From the NCBI RefSeq assembly GCF_050436995.1, contig NC_134757.1, forward strand, positions 322,501 through 386,500: 64,000 nucleotides of DNA. Direction: 5' to 3'. This document shows, one piece after another, positions 10,397-21,845 of this stretch (position 1 is the stretch's first letter; the number at the start of each line of letters is the position of its first letter). Below the pieces are notes generated by a model that did no database searches, was not told the DNA's origin, and worked only from the letters and a program-made list of their open reading frames with translations. This stretch comes from Anticarsia gemmatalis (taxonomy: Eukaryota; Arthropoda; Insecta; Lepidoptera; Erebidae). Both the position numbers and the translations under genes were made by a program.

Positions 10397-11130
10397 AATC
10401 TGTGGTCTCTACTGGTTAATTGGTCTGTGGTATATGACCGCTTTATAACGATAGACGCGGACTAAGACGCGATTGTTTGTCCGCATAGACTGGTGGAGTC
10501 AGTGGGCTGCAAGCTCAGTACGATTCAATTTTAAATTGGTGTTAAAATAATAAAGCGAATTTGTGTTGTGGTTTGTTTTGAGGTGAGTTTAATTTCTTGT
10601 TTATATTTTTGGTAGGAAATATGATGGTAGTATTATTTTGTGTTGTGTGCTGGGTTCGAATCCTAATCAAGGTGTGTTTTGTGTAAACAGATATTTCATT
10701 TGATAAAAAAAAATAAGTTGTGGCATTTTCCTGAAGGTTGTGAAGTCCCTGTAGTAGTAATGCTTTTTTAATAAGTTCAAAACGTTTAAAAAGTATTTGT
10801 TTTTGTGAAAGGCTTATAAAGATTTGTATTAGCTTAGTAAGCAAAGCAGTCGTATTTGTTTATTTTGTTCTTGGTTCCAAGTTGTAAAGAGAGAACCCTA
10901 TCAGATTTATCAAGTAACGTAATCAAATTCCAGTTTTTTCTGAAAATTTTCTTAACTATTTCCTGTAACCATTTCCATGTGTCGAGAAGTTTAGTTCACG
11001 AGACAGTTTGCTCAGTGTGCATTCGTAAATTTTCCTATCTTCAGTCTCTATTTGGTTACCGGTATTCCCTATCTTACGACCAAATAATCAATATTTACAA
11101 TATGACAGTGACTGTTTGTTAAAAACTAAC
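10397..11130. other. upstream region of EcKinase-like gene 1, no gene seen
   Basis: Frames up to 100 codons occur but show no motif. The next recognisable signal downstream is the shared promoter block at 11131-11162. Confidence 0.4.
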
Positions 11131-11162
11131 TGAACAATGAAAGTTCAATCTAAAACGGTAGC
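11131..11162 (+). promoter_or_regulatory. shared 32-bp upstream block, EcKinase-like gene 1
   Basis: An ungapped 32-bp block beginning TGAACAATGAAAGTTCAATC and ending GGTAGC, about 210 bp before the start codon. Near-identical blocks of the same length lie at 19922-19953 (gene 2) and 24275-24306 (gene 4). Preservation outside exons suggests a bound regulatory site. An AP-1-like TGAGTCA follows at 11173. Confidence 0.55.
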
Positions 11163-11320
11163 ACCTGATCCCTGAGTCAACATATTACTACGTGCGACCT
11201 CTTCTGTACAATGTTCTATGTTTACAATAATGCTAGCTCCTATTACAACTACATAAGGTTCAATATACCTTCAGAAAATAGGGGAAAGTTACTGTCTTAC
11301 ACAAAGGACAAAATGTTCAG

Positions 11321-11340
11321 TGATAAAATTGCTTATATAA
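11321..11340 (+). promoter_or_regulatory. GATA site plus TATA box, EcKinase-like gene 1
   Basis: TGATAAA (11321-11327) fits the WGATAAR site of GATA factors, and TATATAA (11334-11340) is a TATA box. The same order and spacing recur before genes 2 and 4. With start of transcription about 30 bp after the TATA box, the ATG at 11356 would fall near or before the cap, so the ATG at 11374 is preferred. Confidence 0.55.
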
Positions 11341-11373
11341 TGCTGAAATAGGTCGATGGAGCATCAGACGAAG

Positions 11374-13017
11374 ATGGGGGGCCAACGAAGACTCGTGCTT
11401 GAAGAGATCTTGAATGAGAAGCAGATCCACCATGTTCTCAAACAGGTTATTGGTGATACACCCTGGGATCTGAAATGGAGTGAAGTTAGACCAGCTGTTG
11501 ATGGCATCGCTGGTTTCTTGGGAGACCATATGAAGGCTGTTCTCTATGTAGACGTTCTGGGAGAAATAAAAAAGGTTCATCTCTTCGTGAAGCGTATACC
11601 AGAGAATAATAAACCTAAAGCTGATTTCATTGATGAATTTAATTTCTATAGACGCGAAATGTTGATGTTTAAAGTCTTGGAAGAGATTCCTAAAGAAGGT
11701 GAGTGTTTCTAAATATTATGTTGTGACGTCACTGTTTATTTAGTAGGCAATGATTAGGCACCTGTGTAACTGGTTTGCGAACTGTTACACCGAATAGTAA
11801 TGAGGTATTTTGTTTGTTTATTTTATTTCAAACCGACAATGTTATGTGTGCACAATATTTTTTGGCAATAAACGAAGGGCGTTTAGTGATTACATAAGTA
11901 AAGCGAATGGCCTGGTTTCATTGACATGTCTTAAATTTGGTCTATCTTTCTGTTAGTCAATTAAAATGTGACCTAGGTCTATTGCTTTAGTTGATTTTAA
12001 AATATCTTTGATTGCCTTTCTCTTTTAAAGCAGTTTCGGAGGGTAAAAAAAAAATATCAATATTTTGTATTTTCATCTTCAGGTCCGAACCCGTGGTGCG
12101 GCAAAGCCTACATCTACTCCGAGTCCATATTCGTGATGCCAGACCTAGCAGTCCAGGGGTACACCACCCGCCACTACCTGGACACCCTCGACACTCAACA
12201 CATCTTCATCACCACCACAACCATTGCGCGCTTCCACGCAGCGTTCGTCAATTACGAGACGAAGAAAAGCATCATGCTAAATCGTCCGTACAATACGTTA
12301 CAGGAATACGGACATTTGTTAGTAGAGTCTACCTTCTGTGACTCGCCTTGGATGAATCCATGTGCTAAATTATCAACCAGTTTGATTAAAGCTTTCTCAT
12401 CAAAGCCATACCGTGATATGCCAGATATGGAAGAGAAACTACGAAAGCTTTTCTTGAAAGGTTGTTACAGTTTGAAAGAATATGAAGACACTGTGAATGT
12501 CTTGGTCCACAAAGACCTGTGGGTGAACAACATCATGTTTAAGTATGAAAATGACACTCCTGTCAATGCAGTATTAGTAGATTATCAAGCTTTAAGATAC
12601 GGACCACCAGCTTTCGACCTAATGATCTTTTTATACGTAACAACAGACAGACACTTCAGAGATACTAAAGAAAAAGATGTTTTCAATCATTACTATACAG
12701 TATTTGAAGAAAGTCTAACAGATGATTCGAAGAAACGAATGGAAGGTCTTGGTTTTGATAGAGATAATTTCCTTGAATGGTGTGAAAGGGCAAGAATGTT
12801 TGGAATGGTTGAAGCTATAGGTATATATCCGTTTATTTTGATGGATCCTAAAACTGCGCAGAAGGAGTTCGATGACCCTGCAACATATGAAAAGTATATG
12901 TACGAGGATCGGTCTGAACCGGTGCTCGCGTACTCGATGAAGTGCAATGTGTATAGAGATAGAAATCTGGAAGCATCGGAGGAGTTTGTAGAGCGATATG
13001 TGCTAAAAGAATTGTGA
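11374..13017 (+). CDS. EcKinase-like (CHK/DUF227) protein, gene 1 of 4
   Basis: Exons are 11374-11698 and 12083-13017 (TGA), with a 384-bp GT-AG intron splitting a Gly codon in phase 1; 419 aa. The family fold is aminoglycoside-phosphotransferase-like. The ATP-binding Lys is in HLFVKRIP (about residue 73), the pairing Glu in YRREMLMF (about 95). The catalytic loop HKDLWVNN lies near residue 251 and the metal-binding Asp in VDYQALRYGPPAFD near 275. No signal peptide or membrane segment is visible, so it is likely cytosolic. Relatives include silkworm ecdysteroid 22-kinase, but most paralogues have unknown substrates; a detoxification role is inference. An in-frame ATG at 11356 would add six residues, but 11374 aligns with the paralogues and the TATA spacing. 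AATAAA is at 13054-13059. Confidence 0.93.
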
Positions 13018-13079
13018 TATGTAGTTATAATATTGTTGTTTGTATTTTTCGTTAATAAAATTGTTTTTAAGTTTTTTGT

Positions 13080-14691
13080 TGTTATTTTCATTTATAACAT
13101 TAGTGTGAGAAAAATTATCTCACTAACGGGTAAAAGATACCCTATTATTTTTATTTACGCAAGTGCCTTTTCAAAATGTTGACTATAACTACTTAATTTA
13201 AAAAGCTCTTTTGTGTGTTATTTAACCCCGAGAATATCGCTTCTGCTATTTTGGCATTAAAACTTCAGCTCTTTAAAATATTGATGTAGTATCTTCACTA
13301 TTAGGAAGGGACCTAAGACTCAACCTTGCGTGACGCCATGTTCGCAGGCTTTCTAATAATCTTCATCTTTTACCCTCAGACTGCTCACTTAAATACACCA
13401 CAGAGTTTACCTTGAATCTTACGTATCTAAAGTATAGACTTATATTCATAAGTCAATACTTTAGAAGAAAAACAAGAACATTTTAAAGCGCTCTCTTTTT
13501 ATCATAATTGAATAGTCTTGGCAAAAAAACTATTCTACAAAAACCAAAATTAATAACTTCACGCCTGTTTTTTATTCAGTAATGATGATTAATGATCATA
13601 ATAATAGGTACCACAACAATAACAAACATAAGTTTTTAGATCAGATGGGGCTTTCCTAAACTGGGCTGCTGGTAATAACAATAGGTTTTTTTTAAGAGGT
13701 AACTAGCATGTGTAGGTATATCTTATTTTATCTTAGGGGATGGTGATCCCTCAACCGTTGGGGGGCAGAGTTCCTCATCGGTAGAAGCCTGTAATCTTCT
13801 GATTTGGGGTATCTGCATCCGAGGAGATACATTGTTTTCCTTCCTTAAGTTTTACGTTCACATAAGTAATATATACTTCTGTAAAAGTTACGTTTTTACT
13901 ATAGAGGTACTAAATACATCCCTTCTCAGTTAAATTAATCTTATAGAAAAATTAGCAAAAATGTATATTTTTTATCATCGTGCACACTACAAAGCCTTTG
14001 TCTTCCAAGTCCAGGGCATAGCTTTCCCCGTTTGCAGCAGTCCCTTTTCTGTGAAAGTCTTATCCGTGTATTTTTGACTCACTTAAATTGAGTCTAGTTT
14101 AAATAGTTTTAACCAGTTACTGTCTCACTCTAGGGCAAGAGTCGACTCCCGAGCGTTTTGGTGACTGCATGCTCTCAATACATTTTTTAAACAAATTTTA
14201 GGCAGGCAAGGTTAGATAGTTAATGGAGAAAACGTAATATCGTTTAAGTAAGAATGTTTATTTAGATCCATTATTTTTCCACCTACAAGTTCTTTATCTT
14301 TTATCTATTTTGGTCTCAACAACAGTATTATACAATATTTGTTTTACAACATACAAAGTTTATTTACTTGGAAAATTGAATCACTCCGATGTTTTGGCAA
14401 ATATTTTGTTATTTTTATGTACTTTTGAAGTCTTGGTTTTTTAGAGGAAATAAAAGCAAACTTTTGTTAGGGTCTGTTTTTCTTTTGCTTATCAGATCGC
14501 AAACAAAATAATAACATAAAATAATAGAAAATTAGTACAATGCAACATAATAATACCTGTCGTTTAATTGTGGAAGTAATAAGTACCTAGGTTTTAAAAA
14601 TAGTGTAGTATGAAGAGTAACCCACGCGGCTACTTTGTATTCTCTAATTATGCCTTTACTTTGTTATAACCTCAGAACAAGACTAAATCAC
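13080..14691. other. intergenic between EcKinase-like genes 1 and 2 (first part)
   Basis: Mostly unrecognised AT-rich DNA. A short minus-strand remnant of SINE family B lies at about 14130-14215 (GGGCAAGAGTCGACTCC ... ACATTTTTTAAACAAATTTT). No gene was seen. Confidence 0.45.
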
Positions 14692-14694
14692 TAA

Positions 14695-14816
14695 CCCCCG
14701 GTTTCTGAGGTACATTTAGCGGTAGTTTATCTATTCAATAACAATACCTCATATTAAAAGAAAAAAACGTTATTGAATAGATAAACTACCCCTAAATTTT
14801 CCTCAGAAACCGGGAG
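14695..14816. mobile_element. MITE, PIF/Harbinger-like, copy 2 (122 bp)
   Basis: It starts CCCCCGGTTTCTGAGGTACA and ends with the inverse CTCAGAAACCGGGAG. TAA flanks it on both sides (14692-14694 and 14817-14819). The arms are longer than in copy 1, extending through CTATTCAATA ... TATTGAATAG. Confidence 0.75.
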
Positions 14817-14819
14817 TAA

Positions 14820-16151
14820 ATCTTGTAATTGTATTCGTCGACGATATAAGGAATAGGAGTAGGTACTCTCATCTGCATAATTAGAAAGTATTTATTTCCA
14901 ATCAAGAGTTTGGCTATGGTCCGAATCACTATTGTTTGACTATCCCTTGGCCTATAACATACTGCAAAGATAAAATTATTATTCGTGCCTTTTCACATGT
15001 TATACCGAATTTAAATTTATGAAGAGCCAGCTCTAAGCGATCTTTGAAGAGTTTTAAAGAATCTGCTTTGGATTGTTTAGTTTACTGCGACATTTTAATT
15101 ATCATTAGGATCTGTTACTAAAGATGTTTTAAAGAAGTCAATTAACCAGACAATAATAACTGGCCCATTAATACATAGACACCAATTATTCAGGGTCAAA
15201 TGTTTTATTACTGGTCACATGGCTTTACAAACAATTATTGAAGAGTTATAGTCACAAATAAAAACATTGTGAGACAAATTAGTGGTCCAGAAACAGCAAT
15301 TATGTACTTAGTAAGAGCAATAATGAATTATTTATTATAAAAGCATCTAAACTGTTTTAAATGTTTTCTTGATTCCACAAAATTATGTTAGACTGATATG
15401 CTATTACATTTTATATCAGAGGGAGAGGTTCAAAGTCTATATGTAATGTTGTAAATGTGGATGTGTTTGTTAGTCATTCTTTTACGTCTAGACGGATGAT
15501 CGAATTTGGTAGTGATCTGTGGAACGTAATAAATAGGCAGTTAGGTAAAGACATGAGTGGAGTATGAGAATAAGAGCGAATAATATAATTTTAACTAAGA
15601 ACACCAACAAACCAGAATAATAGACAACATTCTTAACTTTGAGTGTCTACTATGTATTATTGTTATTTACAATACGCATTTATGTACTTGTTAAAGATAA
15701 TATGAAATTATTCATAATTTCTAGTTATTATTTGATCAGTTTTTACATATCAACCTTCAACCTGCAAGAGCATAGTGTATTTTTTTACAACAAATACGTG
15801 TTTGTATTATTTAAGCGTGCCTCGAATCAATTTCATAATGGTAGCCCTTGACTGCAGTGTCACATATTTAAGGCGCTTTCAAGTTATGAATTTAGCACTA
15901 AAACAAACCTTGTTTCTAAGTCTTGGAGTAATGATAGACCTATGAGTAAAGCAAATGTTATTAAAAAGAACCCTTATTCGTTATTGACACTGCTTAGCAA
16001 TTAAGATTTTGACATACTTCTCAGTAGACTAAATAACGAAGATACGAAGCCCATGAAATTATTTTCTTCATTGCTTTTCATGATTCTAATAAGTATGCAG
16101 TTAAAGGCATAAGTGGAGTATGAGAATAAGAGTTATACGAATTATAAATAT
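14820..16151. other. intergenic between EcKinase-like genes 1 and 2 (middle part)
   Basis: No gene was seen. The segment GTGGAGTATGAGAATAAGAG occurs twice, within 15547-15579 and 16103-16132, with similar left flanks (GCAGTTA...), so part of this stretch is a partial direct duplication or two repeat copies. Positions 15455-15535 weakly resemble Helitron 5' sequence. Confidence 0.4.
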
Positions 16152-17146
16152 CGCCCCCGTAGAGCGAAAAGTCATTAACTCGAGTTAATGATTTCTTTTT
16201 TTATGACACCATTGAAATCGCCATATTTTTCTCTAATTTTCTGTCTAATCCACATACCTGTAGCTATTATAGTTTTTGTTTTATAGAATGTGAAAATTAA
16301 CCAGGTCAACCCTTTTGAGCTGAAAATAAAATGAGCAAATTAACTAATTTTAGTTAATTAATATTCATTTCTTAAGATTGTATCTAACCCATACTTAAAA
16401 ATACCTAAAACGACTTAATTACTTTTCCCTTGAATTATCTCTGCATATTAAAATTATTATTAGCAATTGTAAAATCACTAAATGGATTTAGTTATTTTTC
16501 ACATCGGTTCACGCATTTCATACTGCGTTAAAAATCACTAACTCTGATCAAAAATTAACTAACTCGAAATTATGTTACATATTTAAAAAATAGCCGAGTG
16601 GTATAAGTTGACACCTCCTACGCAAGTGGTCGCAGGTTCGAACCCGAGGCAACACACCAATGACTTTTCGAAGTTATGTGTGTATTAGAAATAATTGTCA
16701 CGTGCTCCAACGGTGAAGGAAAACATCGTGAGGAAACCTTGCATGCCTAAAAAATTTGTTTAATACATTTATTGAGGGCATGCAAAGTCCCCAACCCGCA
16801 CTTGGCCAGCGTGGTGGACTCAAGGCCTAACCCCTCCCTCATTACGGGAGGAGACCCTTGCCCAGCAGTGGGACAATAATGGGTTAAATTTATTATTTAT
16901 TTATTATTTAAAAAATAAAAGTAACCAATTTTATATATTTTGATATTTCCAAGCGTTCAGACAATATTTTCTTAATGTAGTCTATATTAAATAAACTTTG
17001 TTATAATTTCCTTCATTTAAGACTATAAACGTAGAGATAGGTTACTGCAATCGTAAGTTATGAATTTTTATATTTTTAAAAACTTTGAACAGCCATATCT
17101 CAAAACAAGGTTTTTCGAGTTAATGACTTTTCGCTCTACGGGGACG
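16152..17146. mobile_element. 995-bp TIR element (unclassified) carrying a nested SINE
   Basis: The ends are inverted repeats of about 30 bp: CGCCCCCGTAGAGCGAAAAG then TCATTAACTCGA at the left, and its inverse ending CTCTACGGGGACG at the right. ATAT lies just outside both ends, a possible 4-bp duplication. A perfect palindrome CATTAACTCGAGTTAATG sits at 16173-16190, and motifs of the (T)TAACTAA / TCACTAA kind recur inside. No transposase frame is present. The SINE at 16593-16905 was inserted later. Confidence 0.65.
16593..16905 (+). mobile_element. tRNA-derived SINE (family B), full length with 12-bp target duplication
   Basis: The head GCCGAGTGGTATAAG (A box of tRNA-Ser/Leu type) and GGTTCGAACCC (B box) is followed by CAATGACTTTTCGAAGTTAT, GGTGAAGGAAAACATCGTGA, CGCACTTGGCCAGCGTGGTG and CTTGCCCAGCAGTGGGAC, then a (TTAT)n-like tail. 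ATTTAAAAAATA is repeated exactly at 16581-16592 and 16906-16917. Fragments of this family recur at 9995, 14130, 30850, 42785, 43400, 44240 and 53025. Confidence 0.85.
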
Positions 17147-17160
17147 ATATAAGTATTTTG

Positions 17161-17250
17161 GGACAACTCACACACGGTCATGTGATTCCAAATTAAGCAG
17201 AGCTTGTACTATAGTGACCAGATAACTGATAAACATACTTACATTTTGGT
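17161..17250 (+). repeat. second copy of the 1949-2040 dispersed repeat
   Basis: GACAACTCACACACGGTCAT, AGCAGAGCTTGTACTATAG and CTGATAAACATACTTA match positions 1949-2040 with few changes. It lies directly beyond the right end of the 995-bp element, and the sequence left of that element resembles the left flank of the copy at 1949. Confidence 0.6.
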
Positions 17251-17334
17251 AAAATAAATCTTTTCCACGAGATGTATTGACTTGTTACCCTACAAGGGGT
17301 AAGTAATTATTTCGAGAGTTAACAAATGTACAAA

Positions 17335-17389
17335 TCACGGACACAAAGTTCACCCAGACCCTCAACAACTATCTGTGGGTTACACAAAT
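17335..17389 (-). mobile_element. SINE family A remnant, split by a TIR element
   Basis: Reverse-oriented SINE body (ACGGACACAAAGTTCACCCA ... TGTGGGTTACACAAAT). The match seems to resume after the element at about 19651 (AAATATTAACATCATGTGT), suggesting that the 2.26-kb element jumped into it. Confidence 0.5.
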
Positions 17390-17705
17390 CGCTCCTTCAA
17401 TGCAAAAGGGCCACAACTAAAAAAAAAATGAAAATCGTTTTATTGCAAAAATGACACCTGAACCGACTATATTTTATAGTAAAAAAAAAACCCCCATCAT
17501 TTTTGCTTATATTATGGCTGCACTGACTTACTGCCCTTTTTGCATTAGCTCACTTTGACAGGTAATGTCAGTGCAAAACAGCCACTTTGTGAGTTGCGCC
17601 CGGAGATTCAACGCAAATGCTCGTCAGTTGCATGAAAAAGTGCCACAATCCAAAATATGTCTGTGTTGGGTGCAAAATTTCAAGTTAATGTGATTATATT
17701 TTACA

Positions 17706-17905
17706 ATACAAAACTGCCATATTTTGGAAAACGTCCTTTTTGCATTCTAACTATAGTATTTGTTACCATATTTCGTAATACAAAAGTGCCATATTTCTGA
17801 AAACGACCGTTTTGCATTCAAACACTAGTATTTGTTATTATATTTTGTAATATAACAGTAGCATATTTTGAAATACGTCACTTTTGCATTAAATTATTGT
17901 GGAAA
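17706..17905 (+). repeat. 72-bp tandem repeat, about 2.7 units
   Basis: Units begin AAAACTGCCATATTTTGGAA, AAAAGTGCCATATTTCTGAA and AACAGTAGCATATTTTGAAA, 72 bp apart. Each contains TTTTGCATT, also present inverted in the element's terminal repeats. Confidence 0.7.
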
Positions 17906-18007
17906 TTAATAATAATTTTTAGCGTGCTAGAATGGGAAGGCCAGAAATATGACCGTTTGGTATGATAATAATTTTAGTTTTCGTTACAACTTTAAAAATA
18001 AAATAAT

Positions 18008-19075
18008 AGATTTTGATGCAGGCAAAGTAAAGAGGCACCCTTTCCTTTCAAATTCCTCTTTCAGGGGCTAGATCCGACCAGTCCTTTTCAAATGCGTCTA
18101 GATCATCCCGCCATCTCCATTTAAGTCTCCCGCGTCTGCTATGACCATCTTCTGGCATCCAGTTGGTAGATATGCGGGTCCACCTTTCCGAATGCATATG
18201 GATAATGTGGCCGGCTCAGTTCCATTTCAGCCAGGCGGTCTTCTCCCTTACATCGGCTATGCGAGTTTGGGAGCGCAGTATAGAATTTCGGACGTGATCT
18301 GTTCTTTTGATGCATAATATACTATGCTCCATCGCTCTCTGGCTCTTTCTGGTTTTCCGTAAGGGACCATGTTTGGGCAGCGTAGGTAAGGACGGGTAGT
18401 AGGTATAAACATGTCGACGAGCTTTCACTTCAGTGACAGTGGAAGGTTACCCTTCATTAGCTCTTTCCTGGACCAGGATCTCTTTCAGGCACTTGTGACA
18501 CGTTTGTCCAACTCTTTGTCCCGTCGGTTGTTAAAAGAGGTTATCTGGCCCTAGCAAGTGTACTCGTCGACATAGTCTATGACGTGCCCGTCTACCTCGA
18601 CCCTACGTTTTGTGTTGTTGGTCATAACCTGTGTTTTTGTACGGTTCTTAATCAGTTCAATCTGAAGGTTTGCCGTGCTCAGATCTTTGAGCATTGATTC
18701 GAGTTCGAGTGAATGCCGAAAAAGAGAAGAGGACTATGTCATCTACAAAACAATGGTTTGTTAACTGTTTACCACTTACAAGTTACAACTATGCTTTTGA
18801 TTGCCATAACACCGCCAGGCTCCTGAAAATTTCTCTGAGGGTGCTGGTAAATAATTTGGGAGATAGCGGGTCTCCCTGTTTCATGCTTCTTTGGATTTGG
18901 AATGATATTGTTGTCTATTGCTTTGATGAGTTTGATGTATGAAGGTTCGATACTACATAGTATCTTTAAGTAGGACTTGGATGGAGTGATGATTCTATGG
19001 CGGAATGAGTAATGCTGTCAAAAGCTTTGGAATAATCCACGAATGCTCAATATAAAGGCTTATAAAACTCAAAAA
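18008..19075 (-). pseudogene. decayed RTE-clade reverse transcriptase fragment
   Basis: On the minus strand, broken frames give AFVDYSKAFDSI (near 19045), QGDPLSPKLFT (near 18880), FVDDIVLFS (near 18745, in place of FADD), then AMEHSILCIKRTDHVRNSIL, RTRIADV-like and RWRDDL...F near 18100. This is the order of the RTE reverse transcriptase and its conserved C-terminal segment. Frameshifts and in-frame stops (for example WN*AGH for WNWAGH) show it is dead. It lies wholly inside the 2.26-kb TIR element. Confidence 0.75.
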
Positions 19076-19654
19076 CCTTTTCTATTATCTTATTTCTTTA
19101 ATACTCCTGCTGCACTCAGTCTACTCGTCACGTTACCCATTGATTGATGATGATGATTGATGTTTAATTTTACTAAATAATGAAAGTTACGCACAAAGTT
19201 GATCTCAATAATTTTACTTACTTAATAAAAAGTTAAGATTTTTTCATTTAGATTGTTTAATACAATGTTTTCCTGGTCTATTCAGTTATGGTTTTACTTA
19301 GTAATTATTATTAAACTTTTTGATACGGTTTTTTTTACCAAAAAAGTACAATTAACCATTTTTATTTGTAAAACTGTGTTTAATTTTTGACATATTTCTC
19401 ATAATATTGGTTCAAATTTTGAATGCAAAAGGGACTTATATGCTTTTTTCTCTTAATAGGTAACAGCTATTACAAAGTTTATTTTGTAGAAAGATAGAGC
19501 TAAAAAATACGCATCTAATGATATATTAACATCTTATATTTAATAAATAAATATATGAAATGTTATAAAAAAACAGTTTCAAAAATTTGTTTTGGCTCTC
19601 CTGTAAAATTTATAGATTTCGATTTGTGGCCCTTTTGTATTCAAGGAGCGAAAT

Positions 19655-19921
19655 ATTAACATCATGTGTAACTTTCAACATTTACGTAGTTGTTCAAATT
19701 TGACTTTTTAACGATGTAGTAGATGTAACTGTAAACAAACGAGATTACAACAAAACCAATAACTGCTGTGATGTAAGCGAAATAATTTACAACCGTTATC
19801 ATAACAATCGTGTATTTAATTAGAATTCTTTCTAAATTTTCCTATCTAAGTAATTATTTGTTTCTTATACAATATTTACGATACGTCAGTTGATTGTGTG
19901 CATAGACTCGAACTTGAAACA
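19655..19921. other. upstream region of EcKinase-like gene 2
   Basis: AT-rich; no gene seen. It leads into the shared promoter block at 19922. Confidence 0.4.
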
Positions 19922-19953
19922 CGAACAATGAACGTTTAATCTCACACAGTAGC
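19922..19953 (+). promoter_or_regulatory. shared 32-bp upstream block, EcKinase-like gene 2
   Basis: CGAACAATGAACGTTTAATC followed by a 12-bp end CTCACACAGTAGC-like; aligned without gaps to 11131-11162 and 24275-24306. Two further short shared blocks follow: TGCGACCTCT (19985; compare 11191) and TTACATAAGGT (20047; compare 11250). Confidence 0.55.
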
Positions 19954-20123
19954 TGCTTTAATACTTCACCAAACAATTGATATTTGCGACCTCTTTTTGC
20001 ATGATAGTGTCTATTTATATTACCAATAAAGTCCACTTTTATTACCGTTACATAAGGTCGTATTCCGTTGCATCATTTGATCTGATGATATGAGAACAAA
20101 GGACAAAGGACTGGTAAATTAAT

Positions 20124-20144
20124 AGATAAAGTTGTACTATATAA
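20124..20144 (+). promoter_or_regulatory. GATA site plus TATA box, EcKinase-like gene 2
   Basis: AGATAAA (20124-20130) and TATATAA (20138-20144), 37 bp before the ATG. The predicted leader is only about 10 nt. Confidence 0.55.
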
Positions 20145-20180
20145 TGTGGAGACAGGTCGGAGAAAAGTGAACATTCCAAA

Positions 20181-21651
20181 ATGGTTGGGGAAGTGCGACG
20201 GTATGTGCTCGAAGAGATCTTGGATGAGGAGCAGATCCACCATGTCGTGAAGAAAGCTATAGGAGAAGGTGTGCCATGGGATTTGAAAGGCAGTGAAGTG
20301 AAACCAGCCATGGATGGTATAGCTGGTTTCCTCGGAGATCATATGAAGGCGATACTACATGTGGATGTTCAAGGAGAGACGAAGAAAGTGCATTTGTTTT
20401 TGAAGCGTGTTCCTGTGTACAACAAGCCTAAGGCTGAGTTTATTGATGAGAATAATTATTATAGACGGGAGAGGTTGATGTTTAAAGTGCTGGAGGAGAT
20501 ATGCAAAGATGGTAAGGAAAACGATTGTTTTTGAAGATCATATTGAATTTATTTATTTCCTAAAAATCTGAATATATGTCCAGATTATTCTAGTGCAATA
20601 ATTCCTTATCTTTTCAATGAAATGCTACGTCCCACTTTACCAAAATAATATTTTAATGGGCTAGTTTTAGTTTCGTAATATTACTGACACTTATAATTAC
20701 ACTTACATTTCTCTTTTTACTTCAGGATCAAATCCCTGGTGCGTGAAAGCCTACGTCTACACAGACTCCATACTAGTGATGCCTGATCTCTCAGTCGAAG
20801 GATACAAGCCTTGCCACTACCTTGAGACTCTCGACACTAAACACATCTTCGTCACCACCACATCCATTGCTCGCTTCCACGCCGCATTCGTCAACTACGA
20901 GACGAAGAAAAGCATCGCCCTAAAGCGTCCATATGCAACTATCCAAGACCACGCTAAAATTCTCGAAGAACCTACATTCTGCGACTCGCCTTGGATAAAA
21001 GCCTGCGCTAAACTATCCGTGAATCTATTAAAAAGGTTTTCAACAAAACCCTACCGTGATCTCCCAGATTTAGAAGCCAAATTAGCTGAACTATATCTAG
21101 AAGCTTGTGACAGTTTAACAGAACATAAAGATACTGTTAATATTCTAAATCATAAAGATCTTTGGGTAAACAACATAATGTTTAAATACGAAAACGGCGT
21201 TCCTATCAATGCTGTTCTAGTAGACTATCAATGTTTGAGGTACGGACCTCCAGCTTTCGACTTAATGATATTTATATACCTAACAACTGATAGGAAATTT
21301 AGGGAAGAAAGAGAGAAAGATATCCTTGATTATTACTACTCCATATTTGTTGAAAATTTAAGCGATGATTCTAAAAAGAGATTGGAAGGTCTAGGGTACG
21401 ATAAAGATAACTTTTTGGAATGGTGTGAAAAAGCAAGGATGTTTGGTTTAGTTGAGACTCTTGCTATTCATCCGTATATTCTTCTGGATCCGAAGACAGC
21501 TGAAGCGACATTTGACGACCCTGAAACGTATGACAAGTATCTTTACGAGGACAGGTCAGAACCGGTACTGGCTCATGCAGCAAAATGCGAAGAATACATG
21601 ATTAGAAACCTGGAAGTCACTGAGGAGTTTGTAGAGAGATACGTACTGTGA
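20181..21651 (+). CDS. EcKinase-like (CHK/DUF227) protein, gene 2 of 4
   Basis: Exons are 20181-20511 and 20726-21651 (TGA), with a 214-bp intron in the same Gly codon and phase as its paralogues; 418 aa. The ATP-site Lys is in HLFLKRVP (K75), the partner Glu in YRRERLMF (E97), the catalytic loop HKDLWVNN at about 253-260 and the metal motif VDYQCLRYGPPAFD with Asp near 277. All key residues are present, so it should be an active kinase of small molecules, possibly ecdysteroids or xenobiotic metabolites (inference from family). The N-terminal coding DNA is close to gene 1, while the next part of exon 1 is close to gene 4. There is no AATAAA close by; ATTAAA at 21713-21718 may serve. Confidence 0.94.
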
Positions 21652-21845
21652 TTAAAGTTTTATGGAAACCGAAATGTGATCTTTACCTAACTATGGCTTT
21701 TTTGTATTTTTTATTAAATTTATTGGCATTCTAATATGCTGTTATTATTTAACTCTGCCTTTAATTAGATTAGTATTAGTTTTAATGAAAAGTAGGAAGA
21801 ATTTACCCTTGATTATCTAATAGCAACGATTCACGAATAGCGTGA

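Larger units (their letters stand above)
17390..19650. mobile_element. 2.26-kb TIR element (unclassified) with subterminal repeats
   Basis: Left end CGCTCCTTCAATGCAAAAGG then GCCACAA; the right end is the inverse of CGCTCCTTGAATACAAAAGG then GCCACAA (19624-19650). AAAT flanks both ends (17386-17389 and 19651-19654), a likely 4-bp duplication. The left part is full of the motif pair TTTTGCATT and GTGCCA, partly arranged as a 72-bp tandem repeat (17706-17905). The middle holds a decayed minus-strand RTE reverse transcriptase. No transposase frame is recognised, so it is non-autonomous. Confidence 0.65.

Noticed and set aside
11356..11373. Upstream ATG as start of EcKinase-like gene 1
   Set aside because: It lies only 16 bp after the TATA box and adds six residues absent from the paralogues. 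The ATG at 11374 aligns with them and has the better Kozak context. The longer form is not excluded.
12693..13091. 132-codon minus-strand frame under EcKinase-like gene 1
   Set aside because: It is the antisense shadow of conserved coding sequence, with no motif of its own.
16593..16660. tRNA-Ser or tRNA-Leu gene
   Set aside because: The head has good A and B boxes, but it lies inside a SINE with a 12-bp target duplication.
18694..18942. 82-codon plus-strand frame
   Set aside because: It is antisense to the decayed RTE reverse transcriptase on the minus strand.
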